Shown: positions 17,109 to 25,625, counted from the stretch's first letter. The stretch is DNA of 39,749 bases from Acinetobacter sichuanensis (GCF_003024515.2 NZ_PYIX02000040.1:1-39749); one strand, 5' to 3'. Notes: generated by a model from the letters alone, not told the origin. Translations and numbers: made by a program.

Positions 17109-17867
17109 TCAATCATCTTTTTTTTCGGCTAAAACTAAATCCCAAACAGATTTTGCTATTGGTTTTTCTTTTTCTTCTAATAAATGTGCAAGTAACCCAG
17201 CACAACGTCCTGTCAACATCAAACCACGTCCAAATAGAGGATCAAGTCCCATATCCGCGATTATTGCTCCTAATGCACCTGCTCCATTTAACTCAAATTG
17301 CTTATTTTTAAGTTGTGATAATTCAGCAGCCAAGGTATCCATAATTTTCCAATGTAGTCCATAAAACCCATTGGTCTGAGCTAGATCGCGCATAACTTTC
17401 ACGCGAGGATCTCCACCTTGATATACGCTACCAATACCTAAAACAGGCTTTTTTTGCACTTTAGATTCATTAATAAATTGAAGAGCTGCTTCTTTAATTT
17501 GTTGTTCATTCGGATCTTTTGGTAATTGATCTGCTATGTCCAAAAGAGATTGTGCAATATTTTGAGTAGGACCAAGATAAACACTTCCCCCACCCAGCAA
17601 ACCTGCTGCTATCGCACCTTGTAAAGCTTCAGGTGCACCAAGATATGTCATACGTGATGCTAAAACACTTGGCGTGATACCATGTCCAGCCGCAGTGACC
17701 AAAATCAGATTTAACATAACTTTTTCTTGAGATGTCGGTACTCTTCCCACACTTGTTAACATCACTAAATCTACAAAATCTAGTTTCCCAAGTATGTCTG
17801 TCGCAAAATCATGCCCACGGATTACAATCGAATTACTTGTTGAATAGCCAATTTCACTTTTATTCAT
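17109..17867 (-). CDS. Citrate-synthase-fold protein, citryl-CoA-lyase-like
   Basis: The 252-residue protein resembles the small citrate-synthase domain of citryl-CoA lyases. Visible elements are ILGKLDFVDLVMLTSVGRVPT, APEALQGAIAAGLLGGGSVYLGP, DPRVKVM and the C-terminal DMGLDPLFGRGLMLTGRCAGLLAHLLEE (R221, H228). By eye, the three catalytic positions of citrate synthase are changed: the GPLHGG His region is GLLGGG (89-94), GxGHR is GIGS (Ser147), and the Asp is Asn194. ATG 17867, after GGGGG, overlaps the synthetase stop by 8 bp; an upstream TTG start is less likely. Tight coupling to an acyl-CoA synthetase suggests cleavage of a CoA-activated hydroxy acid, but the reaction is uncertain. Confidence 0.75.
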   Translation of the reverse strand: MNKSEIGYSTSNSIVIRGHDFATDILGKLDFVDLVMLTSVGRVPTSQEKVMLNLILVTAAGHGITPSVLASRMTYLGAPEALQGAIAAGLLGGGSVYLGPTQNIAQSLLDIADQLPKDPNEQQIKEAALQFINESKVQKKPVLGIGSVYQGGDPRVKVMRDLAQTNGFYGLHWKIMDTLAAELSQLKNKQFELNGAGALGAIIADMGLDPLFGRGLMLTGRCAGLLAHLLEEKEKPIAKSVWDLVLAEKKDD

Positions 17868-19995
17868 TATTACCCCCAACTTCAATATTTAATACCGCAT
17901 CTAATGCAACTACACCTTTGCCATCTAGACAGACAGCTAGTGGGTTAATTTCCAACTCATGAATTTCAGGATGTACTGAGATAAAATCACTTAGCTTTAC
18001 CAAAGTCTGAACGAAAGCTTCTGTGTCATATTTTGGTTTACCTCTAAATCCTGAGAGCAATTTTGAACTTTCTGTTTCATTAATCATTTTTCTAGCTCTG
18101 CTAGCATCTAAAGGTAATAATCTTCGACTGACATCTTTAAAGAGTTCAATTGCAATTCCCCCTAGTCCAACGGTACATATATGTCCAAAAACAGGGTCTT
18201 TATGAATTCCAATCACTACTTCCACAAATGACTCTTCAAGCATTTCTTCAAGCATTACACCATCGATAATATTGCTTGGTGCATTCTTGGTTACAGCATC
18301 AATCATTTGATCAAATACTTTTGATGCTTCTTCAGGTGAAGAAATACCTAAACGAACTCCGCCAATATCTGATTTATGGGTAATGGTTGCACTGACTATT
18401 TTCATAACAGCTTTTTTAAAGCCATATTGAGTAAATGCTTGCGCAGCACTTTTTGAATCCGATACAACAATAGATTTAGGAACAGAAATGCTAGCTTGCT
18501 TTAGAATTTCTTTAGCTTTATATTCTGTTAAATTATTCGATGAAGATCTGATTTTATTGTTTTTATTGAAATCAGTATTTAAAATAAGTGGATGCCATTC
18601 CCCCTTATATTCCGATCGCCACTTACCATACTCAATAAAATTTTTGAGTGCTTTTACAGCATTTCCAACTGAACGAGCTGGTACTAAGCCTGATTGAGCC
18701 AATACAGGAAAACCATCACCAGGTTTATCACTCATCCATACCATTACTAATGGCTTTGCTATCTCTTTTTGAAGTCTTACAGCACTTTGAGCTGCTTGAT
18801 TCGTGATCTCACCATAATCAAACGGAATCGGATAAAGAATTGCACCAACATCTGGATCTAAAGCAACAGTTTTCAATGCCTCGTAACCAATTTCAGGGTT
18901 TGTCAGTACAATACCTGTTGTATCTACTGGATTATCAATACTCGCAAAATCTGGTAATTGCTCTTTAAGTTGTTTTTGGGTTATTTCATTAAATATTGCT
19001 AGTTCTAACTCTGCGCTTCCAATCTTGTCAGCGGCTAAAGCAGCCGTTCCACCTGAATAACAAAATACAGCTAACTTTTCTTTTCCAGTTGGTTGACTTC
19101 TTGCTAATAATGCTGCTGTATCAATAAGTTCATCAATATCATCAACTTCAATTACACCTAACTCTTTAAAAACTGCACTATTAACTTCGGCTGTACCTGA
19201 AATTGCTGCAGTATGAGATTGAGCAGCTTTAATACCGTATTCAGATTTTCCAATTTTCAAAGCAACAATTGGCTTACCATGTCGCGCTGCATGTTGGCAT
19301 GCCTCTATAAAGCGCTGACCGTTACGTATACCTTCTAAATTTGTCACGATAACTTTAATATCATCAGCAGTCGCCATGTAATGAATAAAATCACTGACTT
19401 CAAGATCAACTTCATTACCACTTGAGCACCATAATCCTGTCCCGATTCCTCTCGCCATGGCTTGTAAAATGGTACGTCCCATTCCACCACCTTGCGTTGC
19501 TAACCCAATAGGACCAGGCATTTGATCGATTTTCCATGCTGGTGAAAAAGTCATACCAAGTTGTGCATTAATATTATTTAAACCAGGACAATTAGGTCCA
19601 TAAATTCGCATACCACTTGATCGTGCAATTTCTAACATTTTTGCTTCTACAACTTTGCCATCTTCACCTGTTTCGCCAAAACCAGAGGTGAGAATAATGG
19701 CAAATTTTGTATGTCTATCCGCACATTCTTGTAATACTTGTAATACTTGTTCAGCTTTAACAGCTATAATTGCTAAATCCAATTCACCTGTAATTAAACT
19801 TACAGAGGGTAAGCAAGCCATTTCATTAATTAAACTTTTACTTGGATTGATTAAATATAAATCCCCTTTGAACTGTGAATGTTTAGTCAAGTTTTCAAGT
19901 GTTCTTCCACCTACACTTTGTGGTCGATCTGAAGCACCAATCAATGCAATAGACTTTGGGGAGATCAGTCTAGATAAATCCGAAAACTCTTTCAT
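17860..19995 (-). CDS. ADP-forming acyl-CoA synthetase (acetate--CoA ligase family), fused alpha/beta
   Basis: It would activate a carboxylic acid to its CoA thioester with ATP, giving ADP and Pi. The 711 residues hold a CoA-binding Rossmann domain (SIALIGASDRPQSVGG, 15-30), succinyl-CoA-ligase-like domains with GPNCPGLNN (133-141), the phosphohistidine loop QSHTAAISG (His261) and a C-terminal ATP-grasp domain (about 490-711). ATG 19995 overlaps the MaoC stop as ATGA with GGAG upstream; the GTG at 20004 is less likely. The lyase-like gene overlaps its 3' end. The family includes acetyl-, succinyl- and citryl-CoA-forming enzymes, so the partner suggests a hydroxy polycarboxylate, but the substrate is open. 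Confidence 0.88.
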   Translation of the reverse strand: MKEFSDLSRLISPKSIALIGASDRPQSVGGRTLENLTKHSQFKGDLYLINPSKSLINEMACLPSVSLITGELDLAIIAVKAEQVLQVLQECADRHTKFAIILTSGFGETGEDGKVVEAKMLEIARSSGMRIYGPNCPGLNNINAQLGMTFSPAWKIDQMPGPIGLATQGGGMGRTILQAMARGIGTGLWCSSGNEVDLEVSDFIHYMATADDIKVIVTNLEGIRNGQRFIEACQHAARHGKPIVALKIGKSEYGIKAAQSHTAAISGTAEVNSAVFKELGVIEVDDIDELIDTAALLARSQPTGKEKLAVFCYSGGTAALAADKIGSAELELAIFNEITQKQLKEQLPDFASIDNPVDTTGIVLTNPEIGYEALKTVALDPDVGAILYPIPFDYGEITNQAAQSAVRLQKEIAKPLVMVWMSDKPGDGFPVLAQSGLVPARSVGNAVKALKNFIEYGKWRSEYKGEWHPLILNTDFNKNNKIRSSSNNLTEYKAKEILKQASISVPKSIVVSDSKSAAQAFTQYGFKKAVMKIVSATITHKSDIGGVRLGISSPEEASKVFDQMIDAVTKNAPSNIIDGVMLEEMLEESFVEVVIGIHKDPVFGHICTVGLGGIAIELFKDVSRRLLPLDASRARKMINETESSKLLSGFRGKPKYDTEAFVQTLVKLSDFISVHPEIHELEINPLAVCLDGKGVVALDAVLNIEVGGNNE

Positions 19996-20486
19996 GATAA
20001 GCACTCCGTAATAGAACGAGTTTTCATCAGATATACCACGCGTGAATCAATGAGCGTTTCTCCTTTTTGATTCTTTGTTAGACGTCGAAAAATTGTTACT
20101 CCACGTTTAGGATTACTTGTTTCTCGTTTTTCAATCACACTTATATCAACGTGGATCGTGTCGCCAATCAATGTAGGCTTAACAAATTTAATAGTATTTT
20201 CCATTACTGCAATTTGTGTTGTTTCAATAAGTTGATGAACCATACTTCGTGTCGCTAAACCTACACTAATCGATGCAACCAATAATCCATGAGCAATTCG
20301 CTTTCCAAAAGGTCCTTGCTGTGCAAACTCTTCATCGACATGTGCTCGGTTAAAATCTGCTGTTAATCCAGCAAAGCCAACAACATCAGCTTCTGTAATT
20401 GTTCTTCCTGCAGTTGAAAACTCAGTTCCAACCTCGAGTTCGTCCCAATAAAGACATGTATGATAAATTTCTTCTAAAGTAGCCAT
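19992..20486 (-). CDS. MaoC-family hotdog dehydratase ((R)-specific enoyl-CoA hydratase type)
   Basis: The 164-residue hotdog-fold protein has the hydratase-2 motif DFNRAHVDEEFA followed by FGKRIAHGLL. Asp44 and His49 keep the five-residue spacing known from PhaJ. It would add or remove water at an enoyl-CoA double bond. ATG 20486 follows AAAGGAAATAGC; a longer reading from 20531 has no ribosome site and overlaps the SDR stop. It is 25 bp after the SDR and overlaps the synthetase gene by 4 bp, so the three are translated as a unit. Confidence 0.87.
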   Translation of the reverse strand: MATLEEIYHTCLYWDELEVGTEFSTAGRTITEADVVGFAGLTADFNRAHVDEEFAQQGPFGKRIAHGLLVASISVGLATRSMVHQLIETTQIAVMENTIKFVKPTLIGDTIHVDISVIEKRETSNPKRGVTIFRRLTKNQKGETLIDSRVVYLMKTRSITECLS

Positions 20487-20511
20487 GCTATTTCCTTTGC
20501 AAATGAAAAAA

Positions 20512-21264
20512 TCAAGATGAGAAACGACCACCCGTTACCAATACAGTTGTCCCTGTAATGTAACGAGCTTGTTCTGAAGATAGATAAGCAACGGTATTGG
20601 CTATATCTTTTGGTTCACCGAGAAAACCTACAGGATTTTTAGTTAATGCTATTTCTCGTAGTTGAGGATATGTTTTTAGGCTTTTGATGCCATCGGTTTC
20701 AATGAAACCAGGTGCTACAGTATTTACTGTGATGCCATTACGTGCTTGTTCTAATGAAAGTGAGCGAGTAAATCCGACTATTGCCATTTTTGAAGCGGTA
20801 TAATTCGTCTGTCCTAAATTACCAAACATAGATCTGGAACCAATATTAATAATACGTCCCCATTTACGCTCTTTCATATAAGGTAATACTGCGCGACAAC
20901 AATGGAATGTCCCTTTGACATTGACATCCATTACAAAATCCCATTGTTCTTCTGTCATTTTTAGTAAAGTAACATCTCTCGATAGCCCAGCATTATTTAC
21001 CAATACATCGATTTGACCATATTCATTATGAATATTTTGAATAGCATTTTGGACTTCATCTGCTTTTGTAATGTCACATACTTGCTTAATTGCAACACCA
21101 TTTTTTTCTTCAATCATTTCAACAGTTTTTTGTGCTGCTACGCTATCAATATCAATCACAGCGACTCGCGCGCCCTCTTCTGCGAATGTTAAAGCAGCAG
21201 CTCGCCCAATACCTGTTCCAGCCCCTGTAATAATAACAACCCGATTATTTAACCCTAGATCCAT
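20512..21264 (-). CDS. SDR oxidoreductase, FabG/3-hydroxyacyl-CoA dehydrogenase-like
   Basis: The 250-residue classical short-chain dehydrogenase has cofactor motif TGAGTGIG (13-20), NNAG (90-93), Ser143, and the catalytic YTASK (Tyr155, Lys159). One residue is missing between Ser and Tyr compared with FabG. Asp38 after the second strand suggests NAD(H) preference. ATG 21264 follows GGAGTG. As first gene of the operon and next to MaoC, it probably oxidises a 3-hydroxyacyl-CoA or a hydroxy acid. Two inverted repeats and a good -35 lie directly upstream. Confidence 0.88.
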   Translation of the reverse strand: MDLGLNNRVVIITGAGTGIGRAAALTFAEEGARVAVIDIDSVAAQKTVEMIEEKNGVAIKQVCDITKADEVQNAIQNIHNEYGQIDVLVNNAGLSRDVTLLKMTEEQWDFVMDVNVKGTFHCCRAVLPYMKERKWGRIINIGSRSMFGNLGQTNYTASKMAIVGFTRSLSLEQARNGITVNTVAPGFIETDGIKSLKTYPQLREIALTKNPVGFLGEPKDIANTVAYLSSEQARYITGTTVLVTGGRFSS

Positions 21265-21277
21265 CTAACACTCCAAA

Positions 21278-21311
21278 TACGATATTTCGTAATATAAAAA
21301 CGATTTCTCGT
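21278..21311. promoter_or_regulatory. Tandem palindromic operator before the acyl-CoA operon
   Basis: Two copies of ACGA-N4-TCGT occur at 21279-21290 (extended to TACGA...TCGTA) and 21300-21311, with centres 21 bp apart, two helical turns. They lie between the predicted -10 and the SDR start, where a bound repressor would block transcription. The arms differ from the GAAAT/ATTTC palindromes near the IclR gene, so a second regulator may act here. Confidence 0.6.
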
Positions 21312-21316
21312 ATTAA

Positions 21317-21345
21317 ATTTATTACTATTGTTATTTGACTGTCAA
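21317..21345 (-). promoter_or_regulatory. Predicted sigma-70 promoter of the acyl-CoA operon
   Basis: On the minus strand TTGACA (21345-21340) is a perfect -35. After 17 bp comes ATAAAT (21322-21317), a weak -10. Transcription would start near the second operator copy. Confidence 0.45.
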
Positions 21346-21529
21346 TGAATTTTTTTAATATATTGAATTTTTTTATTTTTAATAGATTTTTCATGATCTT
21401 ATAGAACACAACTAAATCAATAAAATTTAAATCCTCTACCTAGAACCTATCCAGCATGATTTTTTATTTTTCGATGATTTAAAAATTTTGCTAAAATATT
21501 TCCATGAAAAAATCTTATCTCTAGAGATA

Positions 21530-22065
21530 TTAGTCGAGAAAATTTTTAAGAAGTTGAACCATTTTTATTGATGGGAAGAAAAAAATTGACCAAGAATTAT
21601 TGAGATTTATAAAGTCTTCTGTACACTGCTTTACATCTTAAAAAGTGACTATCAATCGAATATACTTCCGAGATACTTTCTACCTAAAAGTACTGTGCAT
21701 TATTATTTTTAAACCTGAATTAAAAATCTTTAAAAATCAAAATCTAATACACTTAAACTATTTTTAAAAATGTGGTAGGCAAGGTCTATGTCAGTAATGA
21801 ACTGAAAGAACACATGAGTTTTATCATGATTGATTTATAATGTGTAAAGCATATAGATACTGTAAAAAATAAAGGTGACGATACAAGCAAAAAGTTTTAG
21901 GAAGTATAAAATATGTTGCCGTAAACTCCCAAGATTTACCATATGGAATATTGGTGACAACAGCAAACTGTATAGATCATCAAGGTATACTTGATGTCAT
22001 CAATCAACATCAAGAAATGTTAAAATAAATAGCGGTTATTTTTGTAGGTGGTGGCTAGAGTAATA
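21530..22065 (+). pseudogene. Decayed IS5-family transposase
   Basis: Blocks of an IS5-family transposase appear in order but in changing frames. They are EVEPFLLMGRKK (about 21553), YKVFCTLLYILKSDYQS then STVHYYF (about 21610-21706), VVGKVYVSNELKEHMSFIMID (about 21772-21836), VKHIDTVKNKGDDTSKKF (21843-21896) and YVAVNSQDLPYGILVTTANC with IDHQGILDVINQHQEMLK to a stop (about 21913-22028). Many stops and shifts make it non-functional. Terminal repeats could not be placed. Nothing else coding is seen between 21346 and 21530. Confidence 0.72.
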
Positions 22066-22357
22066 CTCCTCCTACAGAAACAGTACATCGCTGGATACCA
22101 TCAATGGGTGATGTCTATTGAAAGTTGATGAGCCAAAACTTCACTATAAGTTCAATCATTTTGCTTTGAAGGCAAAGCTTTACCTAAAATACTTGAAAGC
22201 AGCCCATTCTAAAATTTCCATTTTAAAAGACGGCTGCATAACATTAATAATTAATGCTCATCTGCATAATCTAGTACAAACTAATTCTTTACCCTCAAAA
22301 ACTCCAAGCACATTAGTAAACAGTTTGATGAGCACACTAGATACTTATATCTAAACA
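22066..22357. other. Unassigned stretch downstream of the IS relic
   Basis: A 78-codon open frame (22118-22354, plus strand) is present, but it has no ribosome site, unusual composition and no recognisable domain. I regard it as probably non-coding. The stretch may include the eroded end of the IS relic. Confidence 0.35.
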
Positions 22358-23302
22358 TCATAAATCAAGTATGAGTAACTTACTTTTACTTCGTGAGCAA
22401 CATGGTAAAAATTGATTATTGGCTTGCCTTTCTTCATCACTAAAATACATATCTCGATGATCAGGCTCACCTTCTAACACTCTAGTTATACACGTACCAC
22501 AAATACCTTGCTCACATGACAAAGGAATATCTATGCCATTTTTTCCTAAGACTTCAATAATTGAATCATCTTTTTTAATTGTAAAAACATCACCTGTACT
22601 TGCAATTTTAATATCAAATTCTTGATTTAAATCAGAGTCTATTTTTTCTGCTGAAAAAAATTCTTTATGTAAATAATCATCTTTCCAACCACATTGTACA
22701 GCATTATCTAAAATAAAATTCATAAAACCTGAGGGACCACAAACATATAAGTGATGATCAGGTGCATTTTTCAATACATCATGAATATTAAAATCTTCTG
22801 CCCTTTCATCATCAAATTTTAAAAAAACATGTTTCAAAAATGGGCTTTGCTCAATACGATTTAAATACGCTGCATATTTTTTTGATTTAGAAAAATAATG
22901 TAATTCAAAATCAGCACCAATTGTATACAACCGTTCCGCCATACATAAAATGGGAGTAATTCCAATTCCACCTGCAAATAATTTGTATTTAGATGCATGG
23001 TTAACAAGTGGAAATAAATTACGTGGCTCACTGATAGTTAACTCTTCGCCTTGTCGTAATTCATGAACTGCAACTGAGCCACCTCGTGATACTGGGTCTT
23101 TTAAAACAGCAATTTCATAACGTTTATTTTCACTTGGACAATTTGAAAGCGAATATTGGCGTATTAAACCATTAGGTAAGTGTAGATCGATATGAGATCC
23201 TGCACTAAAATTTGGTAATATCTCATTATTTTTGGCTAAAAGCTCCAAACTAATAATACCTTCTGCTTCTTTTGAAATTTTATTTACAACCACATTGATC
23301 AT
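22358..23302 (-). CDS. Phthalate-dioxygenase-reductase (PDR/VanB) family reductase, probable P450 partner
   Basis: This 314-residue protein transfers electrons from NADH through FMN to a plant-type [2Fe-2S] cluster. Domains in order are: flavin domain with RQYSLSN (48-54), the PDR/VanB form of RxYS; NAD domain with GGIGITPILC (111-120) and VCGPSGFM (188-195); ferredoxin domain with Cys263, 268, 271 and 301 (C-x4-C-x2-C-x29-C). ATG 23302 is preceded by AAGGAACAC. It diverges from an SDR-hydrolase-P450 operon across a promoter with four shared operator sites. No oxygenase of the Rieske type is nearby, so the P450 is its most likely acceptor. Confidence 0.9.
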   Translation of the reverse strand: MINVVVNKISKEAEGIISLELLAKNNEILPNFSAGSHIDLHLPNGLIRQYSLSNCPSENKRYEIAVLKDPVSRGGSVAVHELRQGEELTISEPRNLFPLVNHASKYKLFAGGIGITPILCMAERLYTIGADFELHYFSKSKKYAAYLNRIEQSPFLKHVFLKFDDERAEDFNIHDVLKNAPDHHLYVCGPSGFMNFILDNAVQCGWKDDYLHKEFFSAEKIDSDLNQEFDIKIASTGDVFTIKKDDSIIEVLGKNGIDIPLSCEQGICGTCITRVLEGEPDHRDMYFSDEERQANNQFLPCCSRSKSKLLILDL

Positions 23303-23372
23303 TAAAGTGTTCCTTACTTAAATGAAATTTAATTTATTTCTGATCTTAATTTCTTACTCAAACAGATCAAAA

Positions 23373-23529
23373 ATGTATACAATTACAGATATTAAGACCA
23401 TATATCACAGAAAATATCTGTAAATTCATTAAAATTGTATACATATAACATAACAAGCAATGTATACAATTTTATTTAAAAAACAATATAAGATTAAATA
23501 AAAATCAATTTTTATTAAAATTGTATACA
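23373..23529. promoter_or_regulatory. Four-copy TGTATACA operator array in divergent promoter
   Basis: TGTATACA occurs with GTATAC cores at 23375-23380, 23437-23442, 23462-23467 and 23523-23528. The last is the full palindrome ATTGTATACAAT; the others carry one degenerate flank. Gaps are 62, 25 and 61 bp, so the sites are mirror-symmetric about 23452, near the middle of the 308-bp intergenic region. The form resembles ATTG-N4-CAAT operators of GntR/FCD regulators such as Caulobacter VanR. The GntR/FCD gene at 28253 is the obvious candidate to bind them. Confidence 0.75.
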
Positions 23530-23610
23530 ATAAATCTAGACAATAGTTTTTTTTTGTGGCATTTTTTTCTTACTAAATTTAATAAAACTTAGTAACTACC
23601 CCAATAAAAA

Positions 23611-24432
23611 ATGAGTAATGATATGAAATTAAAAGGAAAAATTGCTTTCATCACAGGTGCAGCCTCTGGTATTGGTGCCGCGACAGCAAGAACATTTGCA
23701 CAAGAAGGTGCAATTATCATTGGAACAGACTTAAGTCTAGAAAAACTGCAAAGTAGCTTATCTGATCTAGAAAATGTATTACTTTTATCAATGGATGTAA
23801 GTGATAGTCAGAGTGTGAATCACACATTTAAACAAGTCGAAGAAAAATTTGGAAAACTGGATATTTTAATTAATGCTGCGGGCATCAATGCACCAACAAA
23901 AGATGCTAATGATCGCTTAACACAAGCCAATATTAATGCTTTCAATGCGGCAAAAACAGGAAGTAGCTTTAGCCCTGACTTTATCGAATCCACAACGGAT
24001 GAAGAATTTAAAAAGGTGCTGAGTGTGAATTTGATGGGAACCTTCTTTTGTATTCGAGCGGCGACTCCACTTTTGAAAAAAAATCAACAAGGTTCAATTA
24101 TTAATATTTCAAGTGTCGCCGCATTAGTAGGACCACCAATGCCTTTGTATTACCCTGCATCAAAAGCCGCAGTTCTTGGTATGACCAAATCTGCCGCAAG
24201 AGAATTGGCACCTTATCATATTCGTGTAAATGCCGTTGCTCCTGGTGCTGTAGATACACCTTTTTTTAATGAGCAACCTACTGAAGTAACAGAGAAAATT
24301 ATTCAAATGCAACCTTTAGCACGTGCTGCAACTCCCGATGAAATTTCAAAAACTTTACTCTTCTTAGCCTCCGAAGATAGTGCCTACTATACAGGACAAA
24401 CCATTTCACCTTGTGGTGGCGTATACATGTAA
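23611..24432 (+). CDS. SDR family oxidoreductase
   Basis: The 273-residue classical SDR has TGAASGIG (15-22), INAAG (87-91), Ser168 and YPASK (Tyr181, Lys185). Asp40 at the end of the second strand favours NAD(H). An extra stretch at about 95-128 lengthens the region between NAAG and the following helix. The ATG at 23611 lacks a clear ribosome site and an in-frame ATG at 23623 is an alternative start. It opens an operon with a serine hydrolase and a P450, so it probably oxidises the alcohol made by the P450 or released by the hydrolase. Substrate unknown. Confidence 0.85.
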   Translation: MSNDMKLKGKIAFITGAASGIGAATARTFAQEGAIIIGTDLSLEKLQSSLSDLENVLLLSMDVSDSQSVNHTFKQVEEKFGKLDILINAAGINAPTKDANDRLTQANINAFNAAKTGSSFSPDFIESTTDEEFKKVLSVNLMGTFFCIRAATPLLKKNQQGSIINISSVAALVGPPMPLYYPASKAAVLGMTKSAARELAPYHIRVNAVAPGAVDTPFFNEQPTEVTEKIIQMQPLARAATPDEISKTLLFLASEDSAYYTGQTISPCGGVYM

Positions 24433-24449
24433 TTTATAAGGATATAATT

Positions 24450-25616
24450 ATGATTAATAATGTAAAAGGACTTGATGTAACGGCTTTAACACGTTTACAA
24501 GAGGTGATTCAAAAAGATATCGACGACAATGTTTATGATGGTGCTAATATTATTGTCGCACGTCATGGTGAAATTGGTCTAAGTGCTGCCTTAGGATGGG
24601 CTGACAAGTCAGCACAAAGAGACACCAAAATTGATGATCTTTATACTATTTTCTCAATGACAAAAGCATTTACGAATTTTTTAATTTTACGTGCTATAGA
24701 TCAAGGGCTTTTATCATTTACGACAAAAGTCATTGACATTATTCCTGAATTTTTAGGTCGAGATCGCTTTCGAGGTGCAAAAAAAGACCGTATCAATATT
24801 GGACATTTATTAACTCATCGTGCAGGTTTAATTACTACGCCTACCCCTGTTTCTTATGATGATTTAGGTAATTTGGATAAAGTGATTGATGCAATTTGCC
24901 AATTAGATGTCGTTGGTGAACCAGGAGTGACACAAAATTATTCCCCTGCACTAAATCATGCTTTATTAGGTGAAATTGCCAAGCGTGTTTTTCAGTATAA
25001 AACTGTCAATGAACTATTAAAAACTGAGTTGTTTGATCCTTTGGAAATGAATAGTACACGTTTGGGTGCACCAAGTGAGTGGAAATCTAAATATGTACCT
25101 GTAAAAGCGAAATTTCCTGATGGTCAATGGTTATCTGTACATGATATCGAAGTGATGAATGAGATCATGAAAGATGATACAGAAATGCCATGGGTAGGTG
25201 CTGTTTCGAGTGTTGAAGATATTTTCAAATTTACCGAAATGTTACGCAATGGTGGTACATACAACGGTAAACGTTTACTTTCTCCTGCGATTATCAATTT
25301 TGCCACTCAAAATCATACAGGATCGACACCAAGTGATTTATACGTTTATTTAGCACAAAGTCGTGGTTGGGATATTCCTCCTTCTAATATTGGACTAGGT
25401 TTTGCACTTGCAGGGGCAGGGCTTACGCCTTCATATTTTGGTCCACTCACTAGCCCAAAAACTTTTGGAAATTATGGTGCGGGGTCAACATTATTTTGGG
25501 TTGATCCTGAAACTGATCTGAGTTTTGTTTTCCTGTCCTCAGGCGTAATTGATGAATGTGACAATATTTTACGTTTTGAGAAACTTTCTACTTTAGCAGC
25601 TGCTTGTGTGATTTAA
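24450..25616 (+). CDS. Serine hydrolase of the class C beta-lactamase/EstB esterase family
   Basis: The 388-residue protein carries the S-x-x-K motif SMTK (Ser69, Lys72), LLTHRAGL (120-127) and the tyrosine motif YSP (Tyr164), as in esterase EstB and related lactonases. No signal peptide is visible, so it acts in the cytoplasm and is unlikely to be a true beta-lactamase. I chose ATG 24450, preceded by AAGGATATAATT, because the longer reading overlaps the SDR and has no ribosome site. It lies 17 bp after the SDR and 9 bp before the P450, so it probably opens an ester or lactone in the same pathway. Confidence 0.85.
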   Translation: MINNVKGLDVTALTRLQEVIQKDIDDNVYDGANIIVARHGEIGLSAALGWADKSAQRDTKIDDLYTIFSMTKAFTNFLILRAIDQGLLSFTTKVIDIIPEFLGRDRFRGAKKDRINIGHLLTHRAGLITTPTPVSYDDLGNLDKVIDAICQLDVVGEPGVTQNYSPALNHALLGEIAKRVFQYKTVNELLKTELFDPLEMNSTRLGAPSEWKSKYVPVKAKFPDGQWLSVHDIEVMNEIMKDDTEMPWVGAVSSVEDIFKFTEMLRNGGTYNGKRLLSPAIINFATQNHTGSTPSDLYVYLAQSRGWDIPPSNIGLGFALAGAGLTPSYFGPLTSPKTFGNYGAGSTLFWVDPETDLSFVFLSSGVIDECDNILRFEKLSTLAAACVI

Positions 25617-25625
25617 GGATTAATT

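Noticed and set aside
19655..20011. A 118-codon plus-strand open frame
   Set aside because: It is antisense to the N-terminal CoA-binding domain of the synthetase gene and is explained by that gene.
22118..22354. A 78-codon plus-strand open frame
   Set aside because: No ribosome site, no recognisable domain, low-complexity composition and position behind a decayed IS; probably chance.
23373..23529. The repeated TGTATACA sites considered as a CRISPR array
   Set aside because: The repeats are only 8-12 bp and palindromic with unequal gaps; they are operators.
24450..25616. Reading the class C-like serine hydrolase as an antibiotic-resistance beta-lactamase
   Set aside because: It lacks a signal peptide, is embedded in a P450 operon and has EstB-like motifs; esterase or lactonase is more likely.
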